The position numbers and the translations under genes were made by a program. A model generated the notes under the pieces. It searched no databases. It had not been told where the DNA came from and saw only the letters and a program-made list of their open reading frames with translations. Shown here in pieces: positions 48,565-59,440 of a DNA stretch of 64,000 bases; the first letter of the stretch is position 1, and each line of letters begins with the position of its first letter. Source of the DNA: Membranipora membranacea (taxonomy: Eukaryota; Bryozoa; Gymnolaemata; Cheilostomatida; Membraniporidae); assembly GCA_914767715.1 (NCBI GenBank), contig OU612074.1:2929501-2993500 (forward strand). Reading direction: 5' to 3'.

Positions 48565-50168
48565 TATAAGACAAATTACCCACCTATAGCTCCCTTTCCT
48601 TTCCTCAGAGTTGCCTCTACAGGAGTAGCTATACCTCTACCATCCTTACCCAGACCCTCTCCGTGTTTATATCCCATACCCATCAGAAGCTTAGATCCTA
48701 TACCACTTGTATACTTCTCCCACTCTCCTATACTGTAAGGTAAAATACCTGCAGCATGTAATACAAGGTCTCACCGGTGGGTGTGCTCGGATTGATTGGT
48801 AAATATAAAATTATTTGAGATAGTGGCAAACAGTCCTACTTCTGAATATTACAATCCATTTTTCTCTGAGTGCTCTTAATATTATAGATATTTTATTATT
48901 GTCTTATGAAGCATAAACCCAAACCAAACTTTTTAGTTTGAGTTTTTAGCAATGGTAGTCATGACCAACCACAACAATGTGCATACAATAACTACCTAAT
49001 TTTAATCACCGAAGTTGGATGACCAGGAAATTGAATTTTTATATTAAGAACCATTTCATTGCTTACCCTTTCTTCCCTGGTTGCTCTACACGTTTGTATC
49101 CTTTCCTTTGTCTTGGCTTGCTCGACTTTGGTCGGCCAAACTGTTCTTGCAGGAGCGGATCTTCACTATCCCCCTGTTCCTCCCCTTGCTCACCACTGGC
49201 AGCTCCTGCCTTTACATCAGCTGCTTCCTGCGCAGCTGTTTTCTTCAATCCACCACTGATGAATGATATACCTGATGAGAAGTTACCCTTACCCTTAGAC
49301 CTTCAAATAAATCAGAGACATGTTGGAGGATATCAAGAAAGAACAGTGTCAAACCAAATCATTCATGGCAGGAGTGAGAAAATAATCAAATGTATAATGA
49401 GCAAAATAAATGCTGAAGACAGACTCAGTTTTTATCATAGGCTTAATGATAAACCTAGGCAGGACACCATATACAGCCGAAGTGAGGCACTTAATTGTGG
49501 GGCGACGTAACACCATTGGAAGGTGTGGAAGCATTGGTGTTATCATTGATTTACTGCCCATAATCCAAGGTTTTTGTGTTCATAACTCGATCAATTTTGA
49601 TCGGAATTTTGAGTTTGAAAATTGCTTTACAATCAGCAGCATCTTTTTATCAATTTCTATTCAACTATTTCTTCTTCAAAAATTTGTTTTGCTCAGAATT
49701 TGTATCAAACTGATAACGACAAGCTTCTAAATCTATTGTAATTTTCAAACTCAAAATCCGATTAAAATTGATCAAGTTACCAACAAAAAACCTGGTATAT
49801 GAGCTGCAAGTCAATGATATTACCAATGCTTCTACACCTTCCAATGTCGTTACATCGCCCACAATTAGGTACCTCAGTGCCTCAATGCTAATGCTCTATG
49901 TAGTGTCCTGTCTGGGTTAATTATTAGGTTATTATGATTTTTTTACACATGATTACAAAAGACGAGATAATTAACTTATACAGGATACTTACCCTCCACC
50001 AAAGCCAGGTCTGGAGTCCCAGTCATCGTCCGAGTCATCACCATCTCCAGCGAATGAGCCATAGATAGCCTGGTTCTTAGTCTGTCGGCGCTGTGGCCGG
50101 TTTATATTAAATTCATTCTCATAATCATAGTCTGTCACTTCAAACTTCTCAACCTCCGGTGAGGACAT
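39661..50168 (-). CDS. TFIP11: Tuftelin-interacting protein 11 (G-patch spliceosome disassembly factor), 15 exons
   Basis: Exons, 5' to 3': 49993-50168, 49067-49300, 48584-48732, 48018-48137, 47284-47445, 46647-46815, 46016-46211, 45586-45703, 43545-43677, 42907-43103, 42434-42652, 41701-41907, 41008-41137, 40161-40377, 39661-39777. All have GT-AG borders and matching phases; 2544 nt give 847 residues, close to the usual length of about 840. The N-terminus has the acidic Tyr-Glu-Asn-Glu-Phe-Asn start of the TIP_N region. The G-patch is at about residues 144-188 (Gly-Ile-Gly-x-Lys-Leu-Leu, Met-Gly-Tyr, Gly-Leu-Gly-Lys). The GCFC-type domain spans about 400-690 with Trp-Asn-Pro-Leu-Thr-Asp-Thr and Ser-Pro-Asn-Tyr-Glu-Glu. 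The family works with the DHX15/Prp43 helicase to take the intron-lariat spliceosome apart in the nucleus. A proline-rich run in exon 14 precedes the conserved tail. No lesion is seen. Confidence 0.97.
43681..45330 (-). repeat. Minisatellite of about 33 units (50-51 bp) carrying TFIP11 splice acceptors
   Basis: A near-identical unit of 50 bp (51 in the TAATAAG variant) repeats about 33 times in intron 8. Each unit holds, in gene orientation, TATCGATACTTATACAG (or CTTATTACAG in the 51-bp variant) followed by GTTGTGATGTGATG. The array runs directly into the true 3' splice site at 43677/43678, and the first 14 bases of exon 9 belong to the repeat. Variation among units is limited to a few positions (TATAAG/TAATAAG, CGATAT/TGATAT, GGGAG/AGGAG, ATCACA/ATAACA). 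Confidence 0.95.
48425..48563. repeat. (TATG)n tetranucleotide microsatellite
   Basis: About 34 uninterrupted TATG repeats in TFIP11 intron 3, only about 20 bases from the exon 3 donor at 48584. The open frames it creates on both strands are artefacts of the repeat. Confidence 0.97.
49441..49928. mobile_element. Foldback element in TFIP11 intron 1
   Basis: The two halves are inverse complements over more than 150 bases each. Examples: GAAGGTGTGGAAGCATTGGT with CCAATGCTTCTACACCTTCC, AATTTTGATCGGAATTTTGAG with its diverged inverse, and outer blocks CAGGACAC/GTGTCCTG. A third, single-arm copy lies at 1-70. It is non-coding, of foldback or long-TIR MITE type. Confidence 0.75.
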
Positions 50169-50284
50169 TGTGACAGTTCAGAAACGTGCAGCCTAAATAA
50201 AGTAAAGACATTCATGATATTAAGGTTAATAGGTAGATGGTCTACCAATTACGAGTCGCTGTACTGAAAGTCATTGAAACCTAC

Positions 50285-50643
50285 TACCATAATCCCTCAC
50301 CTATAGATCGCGCGACTTATAAGTGAAGGCGGCTATAAGAGAGTAGTATATAGACGCGACTATCATTTGAAGCATTATTATATTTACTTTGGACCAAAAC
50401 CTCTTACAATCACCAAAGATGAATAGCTCAGTGGTGTTGGAGTTGTGAGTTCGAAACCCACTGAGGGCAGTTTTTTTCCCAAAACTACTTAGTTCATTTG
50501 TAGTGAGTGTAGTGTAGTGAGTGTCTTAGAGCGGTGGGGTGTCTTATAGCTGTGGGGTGTCTTATAGCTGGAGCATTTTTATTTTTTCTGAGGGGGGTGA
50601 TTCACTTATAAGTCCGGTGACTTATAGGTGAGGGATTACGGTA
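50285..50643. mobile_element. MITE in the TFIP11 upstream region, with tRNA-like insert
   Basis: The left end TACCATAATCCCTCACCTAT and right end ATAGGTGAGGGATTACGGTA are near-perfect inverse complements, followed inward by a second inverted ACTTATAAGTGA/TCACTTATAAGT block. The 359-bp element lies 116 bases upstream of the TFIP11 ATG. Its middle (about 50419-50470) holds TAGCTCAGTGG and GAGTTCGAAACCC, resembling tRNA A- and B-boxes. Confidence 0.75.
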
Positions 50644-50934
50644 GTATGATCTGGGTACTGAATAAGCAGGTTGATTAAAAGCTTTTAAAAAATACGACAA
50701 GGAATTAAAAGTACTGACAAACTAGCCCTTTTCAAGCAGGCAAATTCTGTTATATTTCTACAGTTGATGATATTTCTACTGACACCAATGAACTAAACCT
50801 TAGGTTTAGTTCATTGCTGACACTGTACTGGATATGACTACACAGGATCACAGATCCGATTGTGATCAATGCTGATACAGAATCATACGAGCATGGACAC
50901 ACAGTGAGTGACAGTCAAATCCCATCACCATCAG

Positions 50935-51025
50935 CGGTCCTTCTTTCTTTATGAAGACTGCCAAGGATTGGAATGCCCTCCCCCTTCCACTCCCTGGAGT
51001 GGATAGCATCCCGCTTCCTATTGGT
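50935..51025 (+). mobile_element. LINE 3'-end coding remnant
   Basis: One frame reads Ser-Phe-Phe-Met-Lys-Thr-Ala-Lys-Asp-Trp-Asn-Ala-Leu-Pro, the signature found near the C-terminus of many non-LTR reverse transcriptases (Arg-Thr-x-x-Asp-Trp-Asn-x-Leu-Pro). Upstream frames are broken, so it is a fossil. The rest of 50644-52023 shows no gene; a GTCTTGACA/TGTCAAGAC hairpin lies at 51839-51860. Confidence 0.55.
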
Positions 51026-52023
51026 GACACACTGTTGATGACCTGGAATAAATATGGATTTACGAGAAACACATTGCTAGATTCATCAACCCTGGTGAAG
51101 CAATTACCTCACCTGAGGTAAGAACTGAGGTAAGTCAGTCTGCCAAATCATTACAGAAAAAATTTAGTGAGTGTGCCTGTGCTACAACATGGACCAAAAA
51201 CAATGTTTGACTGAATTTAGTTGTTGATTTAGCAAAATACCCGGATAAGCAGTCAATTATTGCCGGATAACTAGGTTTTGGAGAAGACCTGAGGTGAAAT
51301 TGCTATGCAGAAGCAAAAAATGAACTACAAATGAAAGAAGCTTTTGATTTTTCCCATTTACTGGGGGCTGACATTTTGTTGGTAGCCTAAATTGGTAGCA
51401 CCGCAAAAATCGGAAAAAGACTCAAGATTACTACTGTTATAGTAATAAGGAAATTGAGCTATTTGATTGGTTGATGGGTTTGACCTTGAAGCACATGACA
51501 TGGAGGTGAAGGTTTAATTTCAGATATGTTTTTATTTTGATGTAGAGGAGAAAGTCTGTGTTTATCTGAACAGGGAGAATTCTCCCTGATCAGAAGTACT
51601 AGCATACCGTATCATTTTTCATCAGTTTTAAAAAAGGTAAAATTATATGTCATTTTGTTGTGGAATGTGCAGTTGTACATGTTCATTCACTGTATCAGGC
51701 TACTCCTTGACAAAACCCAGCACCAGGCTGGAACACCAGACTGACTTAGAGTGTAGACTACAGAAGGTGGTGGTTGGTTGTGCAACCCCCTTTCCCATGC
51801 ATGTAATTGTAAAGGAGGACTAACAGTAATACTCGCCTGTCTTGACAAACTTGTCAAGACTGGCTACAGTGAGTAAGACATACCAGATAAATAAAAAAAA
51901 AACTGTCATTTAAGAACGAAGCCAGCTATTATTATTATTATCATTTGTGTATGGCAGTAGCCATTTTTAATTATGAAAAATTCATAATAGATGGTTTGTT
52001 GGTGCAGCCCATGTTGTATGCTA

Positions 52024-52690
52024 AAGCTGCGTTTACACGTCCGACAAATCGGCTAATAATAACAACTCCGACACAGATTATGAATCTGCTCTATAATCGT
52101 TGTCTGTCAACATGTCAACGATACGCTATTTACACACTGTTCATGCCTAACCGATTTCAACACAAACTTCCAACTCAACTTGTCTCTGATTGGCTAGTGA
52201 GACAACTAGTTGGTTTATTCAGTAGTAGTATTAGCTAGTAACTAGTAGTAACTAGTTAGTAATTCATAGCTGGAGAGTGGAGTCTCCTTCACTAGTCTCC
52301 CTAGTTGAAAGGCTACTGTTGTGCCCCTGCAGACTGAGACTGACAGAGAGTCATGTATAGTAATGATTCATCATCTGATGAAGATGTTATAATAGCAGCA
52401 GCAGCAATAACCGTTATAACTATATTGCTGTACAAGTTGCTGCTAAGGACAAGGAAAGGGTGAGAGAAATATAATGATCATCATTACTTATACTCATTTA
52501 TTGGCTGAACCATTCATAATCGTTAAGATCTGTCGTTCACTTGTGACATTGTCACAAGTGAACGATTTTGAACAATACAGATTTAAACACCGATTTAAAC
52601 ACAGATTAATTGTTTACACGGTCAGTCAAATCGGTGACCTGTGTCGGAGTTGTTATTATTAGCCGATTTGTCTCACATGTAAACGCAGCT
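52024..52690. mobile_element. MITE with about 55-bp terminal inverted repeats
   Basis: The left terminus AGCTGCGTTTACACGT continues CCGACAAATCGGCTAATAAT and AACTCCGACACAG. The right terminus is the inverse: CTGTGTCGGAGTTGTTATTA, TTAGCCGATTTGTC, then TGTAAACGCAGCT. The body is non-coding and contains a perfect 15-bp-stem hairpin at 52533-52565. Target duplication not assigned. Confidence 0.8.
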
Positions 52691-53429
52691 CAAGACATAT
52701 TTTAGGTACTTAGTCTAATTCAATACTTGGGTGTTCGGTGACATGCGGCATGTGCTGTATTAGAAAAATTGCATACAATACTGGGGCCTAGAGCACTGTA
52801 TGACATATCCCATAGCCTTCATCACCTGTCCCATGTGTTATTGCCCATACGACAATGAGCTTTTCAATAATGTCATCAAACAATTTCAAAGCCCAATTCT
52901 TAGAAATATTCATTGCACATAGGTACTATCACAAAGCGGAAGGGATGGGTGTAATCAAAAGACCTCCGAACAGCTGATATATATCAGGTCATCTGCAAAT
53001 TTTATACAAAAGGGGTCACCTCGTCTCGAGGTGTTTTGAGGCAGTCAGAAGGGGTTGTGAGCCTGTCAGGAGAGGTTGTGAGCCTGTCAGAAGGGGTTGC
53101 GAGTTGGAGGCTTTGGTTGGGTCCTGTTATATAAACCCAAATCCTCTCACACGAAAAAATTCTAGATTTGGAGGGTTAAAATTTATACCTAAATGCGCAA
53201 GCTGAATTAGGGGAGGACATATATTATATCCTAAATCTAAAATATCTCTATGAGAACGGGGGCAAAATAGCTTGACTAGTTGAAAATGAATTAGAACTAG
53301 GAAAACTGTTATTAAGGTCCACATGAAACCGCTTAACATAACTGCCTGCGAAGGCTGCCAGCTTTGGGAGCTATTCGGTATAATTTGTCTCAATCGCTGT
53401 TTTAGCGTATAGCTTTCTGAGAGGCAGTT
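52691..53429. other. Region upstream of CCDC115
   Basis: Contains a two-to-three-copy short repeat of GTCAGAAGGGGTTG-type units at 53045-53110. No exon is recognised before the CCDC115 ATG. A 107-codon minus-strand frame at 53127-53450 overlaps the CCDC115 start and is not supported. Confidence 0.4.
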
Positions 53430-55005
53430 ATGAGCAGTACAAGTAACCATGAGAGATTGGACGGACTCGTAGTCAATTTCTTTAAGAAGCTCGAGGATTT
53501 ATCTACTCTAAGGAGACAGCTTGATCAGGTAAGACTTAATAATAATTAAAGGTCAGATTTGCATGGGAAAAAATTCAATGCTCTACTTGGCATGAATTAT
53601 TGATGTGAAAAATATGCTTCCCAAGAGGGAAGGTAACTCCCATTCCCTGCATTATGATGTCACAGTCGCCCGGAAAGGCTTTTTATTTGTATTGCACTTC
53701 CGGGAGACTGTGACATCATAATGCAGAGTTACCTTCCCTAATGAAAGCCGCTTTACCACCATCAATAATTCATGCCCAGTTGAGAAATGAACTTTTTACC
53801 AGACAAATCTGTCACAACTTTATCATAAGTAACTGCCTGACTATAACATGCATTGGTCTTTGGGTGGTCTTGAAAGCTACCAAATCAGCCAATTAAGGAA
53901 AGCAGAGATTTCAGTCCACCTTTTTTTCTATGGGAGTAGGCTTACATTATTTTGAGGTACTTATTTATCACAATCCGTAACTTTTGTCAAGTTTGCAACC
54001 TCTGTAAGGTCCTGGTAAAGAAGTGGCTTTTCGCAAATGAAACCTCTGTTCACATTTAAGTAGGCCTTTTTGCCTGAATGTGGCAAATTTTGAGACAGTC
54101 GTCACAAGGCATATCACTTACCTACTTCATACTGATTTTGGGAGCCCCTTGAGAGAGTGTAGTATCTGATTGGTTAGGGTTGAGTGACATTATTCCCTTC
54201 TATACTTGTGCGACCCGGTCAAAAAAAGAATCTGCTTTACCTTCAAATATGCTGTGTACAGTGGTTCCCTTGTTTGAAAGTTCTACATGAGATCTGCTCA
54301 ATCTGCTATTTATTGCTAAGGTGACACATTTCTCCACCTGAATAAATCTTCTCTTATTACAAGATAGAAATCAAGGAAGTATAGCCAGATCTCTGTGCGA
54401 GTATTTTTTCTTTCAAAAAACTTCCAATTGCTTTGATATTTGGGTGATCTTCTAAGTCGTTTTCAGTAAAATATAATGACAGCTCATGGATTTCAGTAAA
54501 TTTTGTAATCTAAATTTGTCAAGTATCAACTCTCAGTCAAGTATCAACGTATTTTCAGGAGTTGAAGGATGGATTTCTGCTGATGGCTAAAGCTCGCAGT
54601 AACATGGGACAGAAATCTGTCACCTCATCACAGTACGATGAGAGGGAGATTATTCCCAATCTTAAAGTAGAACACGATCATAAATGTCTGAGCTTCGGAC
54701 TCATCAAAAACAAAATACCCAAAACTGACAGTGAATCCTCAACTTCAAATGGTTCTCGGAAAAGGAATATTGAGAATATGGGTGGTCAAGGTGACGCCCC
54801 ATCAATTGGCACCAAGTCGAATGAGGAGCCTGAGCTAGTAGATCCTAAGGACCCGATACGCATGTTTGGGTTATTGGTGCCTCAGAGTCTGAGGATGAGT
54901 AAGGCGTGCTTTCAGCGCTGTGTTACAGTGTCCGCAAAGATCTGTGAAACTCAGGCTGAGCTCATGGACATGAAATCTGAATATCAAGATCTTCTGCAGA
55001 GTTGA
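53430..55005 (+). CDS. CCDC115: CCDC115 (Vma22-type V-ATPase assembly factor), two exons
   Basis: Exon 1 is 53430-53528, ending CAG|GTAAGA; exon 2 is 54559-55005 after TTTTCAG, phase 0, giving 181 residues (about 180 in the family). Exon 1 encodes the N-terminal coiled coil (Leu-Glu-Asp-Leu-Ser-Thr-Leu-Arg-Arg-Gln). Exon 2 opens Leu-Lys-Asp-Gly-Phe-x-x-Met-Ala-Lys-Ala-Arg and ends with the conserved Asp-Pro-Ile-x-x-Phe-Gly-Leu-Leu-Val-Pro-x-Ser-Leu-Arg block (about residues 130-145) and a second helix. A charged linker with low conservation lies between. CCDC115 acts at the ER in V-ATPase V0 assembly, with TMEM199 as partner in mammals. It is divergent from TFIP11, with UFSP1 following on the same strand. 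No lesions. Confidence 0.92.
53589..53777. mobile_element. Short foldback element in CCDC115 intron 1
   Basis: An almost complete hairpin. Outer arms are GGCATGAATTATTGATG and CATCAATAATTCATGCC. Inner arms are GGGAAGGTAACTC...CTGCATTATGATGTCACAGTC and its inverse GACTGTGACATCATAATGCAG...AGTTACCTTCCC, closing over TTCCGG-type ends. About 190 bp, non-coding. Confidence 0.85.
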
Positions 55006-55705
55006 TGGTTATGAACATTAATTTTATCATGTTCTTATTTATTTCATTCTTATTGCAGATAACACTGAACATGTTATGATGAATTATGGTCAATAATGAT
55101 CATGAGGATAATTAATGTCAACCGTTTTTTGAATTTTAAAGATATTATAACTATTATATTCAGTTCATATGGTAACGATAGATCAGGGTACCAATTTTTC
55201 TGCCCAACATAGAATTTCTAGTCAGTGTAAAGTATAAACAATACAAGTTATCTTCTCATCTTAAAAAACTGGCACCAATGTTTATTATAACATTCCCAAT
55301 CAATTTATATCCAATTTGCCTGAATTCCTATGGTTCCCATTCTACCGGCCAGCTGATCGAATGGGTGCAAATATGTAAAATATGGTGAGACTCTGTATGA
55401 TAGCCTAATATTCATAATTTGCAAGCCTGTATCTTACAAGTGTCTGCTATTGATGCTGTGCGATAAAGTTGGTAAATATGTGAGTTGATGATTGGAGTGT
55501 TTTGTAAAACATGCTGCTCTATTATTACAGATACCTGTAAACATACATATTATATGTATTGTGTGTATATTAAATATGATGCTGGGGCGTACTGTCTTGC
55601 CTATCAGTTGCTCATCCAGGTGGGAACAAAATTAGGGTCAATAAAACTGCTCCATTTTCTGATTCAGGAAGAGATTTTCTTCTACTTAAAGTGCTACAAT
55701 TCGAC
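55006..55705. other. CCDC115 3' flank / UFSP1 5' flank
   Basis: 700 bases separate the CCDC115 stop from the UFSP1 ATG. It holds both the 3' UTR of the first gene and the promoter of the second, but no motif separates them clearly. A 74-codon frame at 55485-55709 is not supported. Confidence 0.4.
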
Positions 55706-58299
55706 ATGATAACCGATAATCTGGAGTTATTAAGTGATATACACCTGGGATTATCTCCTCCGACTGATGTAGATGACATCATAACCTGTGACAGATATAT
55801 CTACTATCATTATGGATGTGATGGGCTGAACGATAGTGTGAGTCAGTGTTTATTTTGTACCAATCCTCAACTTATCACATTTCTTTCAGGGCTGTTTTGA
55901 TGGTCATTGAACTAAAAAGCTGACAAGATTTTTATTGTCAAACGTGTTTTGTATCATTCTAGAGTTTTTGCTCTAATTTAGAATATAGCTGTAGGTTCAT
56001 AAACAGCATTTAGTCCAGTTTTTAATTCAAAGTTTACACCAGAAGGTGCTAATAGGGTACTTCTTTTCTTTTCCCTATATTGAAAATCATACCTTGGAGA
56101 CTTAGGCTTATATTCATTGTAGCTCATGAGCGCACAAATCAGACTTTATATCTTCTTTGGGCTAGATACTGACCTCGTCAAGATTTTCATCTATCGGTCA
56201 ACACTCCATCATACTGATGAACGTTTTATTCTTCAGATGTACAATAACTCAATCTGTGGTATGTTACGAGTCTTAAATCCGATTTCAGGGTTGGGGATGT
56301 GGGTACCGCACCCTACAGACTATGTGTTCTTGGATCCGAGGCTCAAAGGGAGATAATCTCAATGTCCCCCCAGTACCATCTATACCACAAATACAGGAGA
56401 CTCTGGTCTCTATGGGAGATAAGAGTGATGGGTTCTGTGGATCCAGGGAGTGGATCGGTAGTGTGGAGGTCGGGCTGGTCATCGATAAACTGTACGATGT
56501 AAGTGACTCATCTTCTCATCTTCAACGACAGCATTAAGATGAATCAAATTATTTTTAAAGCCCTTTGGTGCCCTGGTACCGCATGTTTTATGATCAAGTT
56601 TTGATTTAGTTTGCCTGGATTTGAGTTGCTCCCGTCCTACTGGTAGGTATGCCACCAACGGCGTGAGTGGGGCAACTCCCGATGCAGGGAAATTTGTCCA
56701 AACTTGTTTATGCTGTGGAAAGTGTCTGATGAGAGTTACAGTCATGTATAATCTGATAGTACCGAACATCTAATCAGCTCATGATTAGTCATGAATATAC
56801 CATGAACTCTTGCAGCTAGTTGAACTGAACAGAGGGTGGGATTTTGACTACAACCCAACGGCGATCTGAGATCACCTCCTGTTAACAATCTAGCCAAAAA
56901 ATTGACCAAGATAGACGGTGTTTGGTAATAAACATTTTAACCCCGATCCCACACAGGAGTTATTACTTATTGATTTAGTAATTTAAATTTTTTGAATTCC
57001 CTGGTTATTTTATTCTATTTTCTTATTTTTTTACCAGGTACCATGTAAGATTCTACACATACAGAGTGGGTCAGAGTTAGTGCATCATATCCCGGAGTTG
57101 GAGAGACATTTTACAGTGAGGAAATCTCCTATCATGATGGGTCAGTATAGCAAATAGACTCTCCTTTTTATTCGTCTCCTCAGCAATTGAGATGAGAGAT
57201 TAATATCGGTGAAGTCGATTAGACTTGATCTTTCTGTTCTACAGCTTGGAGAGGCAAGAGGAAGATATAACCATGTGAAGTCAGACTGAATAAGTCTGAT
57301 CTGTGTTTGATCACTGATAAATCATTAGATCTTGCTCAATATTTCATTAATGTATCACAATTGTAGTTTTTTTTGGGGATCATGTCAGGTTAATTTTGCG
57401 CGAATTCATTAATACTAGATATTCATTTCATTCAGGTGGTGAAAGTGATAATTCATCTAAAGGCATCATAGGAATAGCAAAGTCATCTAAAACATCGCAA
57501 TGCTTCCTTCTGATACTGGTATGTGCTCCAGCTTCACTTGTTTGCCTTAGACCTATCAATATTAGAGAGAACACCTGAGCTAGGTAACGTGATATATCCC
57601 CTTCCTGGATTTAGCCAAAGTTGCTATCCGAATTTTGAAAGTTTATTCAGAAAAGCGCTATGGTGTAAACTGTATCGCCATTACTCCCTGGTTTCAATTA
57701 CAAGACTCTCAAGTCAGAAAATACATGCGCTCAATTTGCTGCCATTACAACATGTATGGAAAAATGTTGCAAATCTTAGAGATATATATGCGCTAGAGAA
57801 AATCAGGATTAAATCTTAATTGAATCTCACCCAGACCTCATGTCACTGAGACATCATCAGTATCCTCAAGATGTCCCCTCATTTTATTTGCAATTTTTGT
57901 TTTACTGTTCCTCTTATTCATCGGCTGCATACTTAGGAACAGACGACTTCTGAATGATCAATTATTACAAATATAGACATGATAATGAGGCGATGTTTCC
58001 ATTTGAATGATAAAATCTTTTGTTTCATGTCATGTCGTTGCGCAAAATCCTCTTTTGGCTTTTCGATCTAGCAAAATTTTTCCCATATTGTTCGCTCCAG
58101 ATATATATCAGTATCAATTATTTGTAGATGCTCACGTAGTAAACTATGTATGTTGTAGGATCCTCATTATCTCTTCACAGCAGATGAGGCTCAGCCGATT
58201 TCTGCGTCTAGTTTACAGAATCAGGGATGGATCAGCTGGAGGGATATCTCTACATTACATCAGAATACCTTCTATAATCTCTGCTTACCTCAAACATGA
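55706..58299 (+). CDS. UFSP1: UFM1-specific protease 1, five exons
   Basis: Exons 55706-55837, 56289-56498, 57038-57140, 57436-57518 and 58159-58299 have GT-AG borders and consistent phases (0, 0, 1, 0) and encode 222 residues, near the length of mouse UFSP1. Residues 32-43 hold Tyr-Tyr-His-Tyr-Gly-Cys-Asp-Gly. The catalytic Cys48 lies in [10 protein letters not shown]. [10 protein letters not shown] follows, then Pro-Ile-Met-Met-Gly-Gly. Exon 5 opens with the catalytic Asp177-Pro-His179-Tyr and ends Phe-Tyr-Asn-Leu-Cys-Leu-Pro. The Ser-Lys-Gly-Ile-Ile-Gly-Ile segment after the Gly-Gly is of UFSP1, not UFSP2, type, and the long UFSP2 N-terminal domain is absent. The family matures UFM1 and removes it from substrates. 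The ATG start gives the full catalytic core. Confidence 0.95.
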
Positions 58300-58592
58300 T
58301 GTGAGACTCTGGTCTCGGTAGGACTGTTTGAAACTCGGGTAGTAGTGTTGCATTTTGGGACAAAATTGAGACTCAAGTTGGAACGCGGCATAGAAAGCTT
58401 TCATTAGCCTTGTGACACGGCTACTTCTTTTGTTTTGGGGTTAACCAAAAAAAGGGTAGCCACATTGCAAGGCTTTCATTGGTTGGATTGGATAATTTCC
58501 TGCATCTATTGGTATGGTATTGGTTTTATTACATTTCTCTATCAGACCAAGGTTTGATAATATTGTAATGTGATGCTCTGTTTTTACTCATA

Positions 58593-58598
58593 AATAAA
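58593..58598 (+). terminator. AATAAA polyadenylation signal of UFSP1
   Basis: Hexamer within a CATAAATAAAATAAAT run about 295 bases past the UFSP1 stop; plausible 3' end. Confidence 0.5.
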
Positions 58599-58842
58599 AT
58601 AAATGTTGCCATTGTTAAAAAATCTCCTATAAAACTGAAAACAGCTTAAATTAAACGTAAATTAATTTATGTATATCTATTCCTGGAGTGCACATTGACA
58701 TTGCTGTCTTATAACTTCATGTATTCATAAAAAATTTTATAGTCATCAGGTGAAACTATCCTGGCCTATCAAGTTGTGATGACACAAGTCTATATTAAAA
58801 CAAATGAATTTGTCACTTAGTTCATGTAACACTTAACTCATT

Positions 58843-59055
58843 GATTTCTCAGCAGCTTTCGATACTATTTCTCATGAACATCTTCTTTCTTTGCTCTCTT
58901 CTAAATTCATGGTCGGCGGTTCCGTTCTCAGATTGATAAAATCCTATCTCAAAGATCGCTCATTCAGTGTGAGAATCAACAGTGAGTTATCTGATCCTGT
59001 ACCTTGCAATGTAGGTGTGTCTCAGGGCAGCGTACTTGGCCCTATTTTGTTTAAT
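58843..59055 (+). mobile_element. Non-LTR retrotransposon reverse-transcriptase fragment
   Basis: The frame starts Asp-Phe-Ser-Ala-Ala-Phe-Asp-Thr-Ile, the first catalytic Asp motif of LINE reverse transcriptases, continues through a typical Leu-Ile-Lys-Ser-Tyr-Leu-Lys-Asp-Arg block, and reaches Ser-Gln-Gly-Ser-Val-Leu-Gly-Pro-Ile-Leu-Phe-Asn before diverging. The Tyr-x-Asp-Asp box is missing, so this is a truncated fossil. It differs from the 27-28 kb fragment. Confidence 0.85.
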
Positions 59056-59344
59056 CGTGTTATGGCCTCACTACCTAGGATTGCAGAGGGGAGAGGGTGG
59101 TAGAGTTCATTACTTGAACTGCTGGCATGTCTAGTGTGAGTTTACAAGGAATTGCTGGTTCTGTAGGGTAATTTTGCTCCAGAGGAAAACTGAGCTCATC
59201 GATTGGCGATATTGTATCACAAAACTGGGATGAGGGGGTTTGATTGGCCTCATGCATTTATTATAATATATTTTTGTATACATACATAAAATATTTTTTG
59301 TCAGTCCCTTTCTGTCAGCATTTGCGACGTAGTTCAGTATCACA

Positions 59345-59440
59345 ATGGCTGCGCCTGCAACCACTGCAAACAAATCAGAGATTTTTAAAGGTGACAGTGC
59401 TATCAAAAGACATGAACCAAAACGTGCAAAGCTTCGCAAG
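59345..59440 (+). CDS. Possible first coding exon of an unassigned gene
   Basis: An ATG in a good context (CACAATGG) opens 32 codons: Met-Ala-Ala-Pro-Ala-Thr-Thr, then a Lys/Arg-rich run ending Lys-Leu-Arg-Lys, directly followed by GTAGGA, a weak donor in phase 0. The composition looks like a nuclear-protein N-terminus. I found no downstream exon, and the following 4 kb hold a gene on the other strand. An unassigned first exon or chance. Confidence 0.25.

Noticed and set aside
48336-48583. Open frames with Tyr-Val-Cys-Met or Thr-Tyr-Ile-His repeats on both strands
   Set aside because: Produced by the TATG microsatellite; no gene context.
53127-53450. 107-codon minus-strand frame
   Set aside because: Overlaps the CCDC115 start antisense and has no recognisable features.
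55706-58299. UFSP2 as identity of the protease
   Set aside because: No long N-terminal domain; the Gly-Gly-x-Ser-Asp region and total length fit UFSP1.
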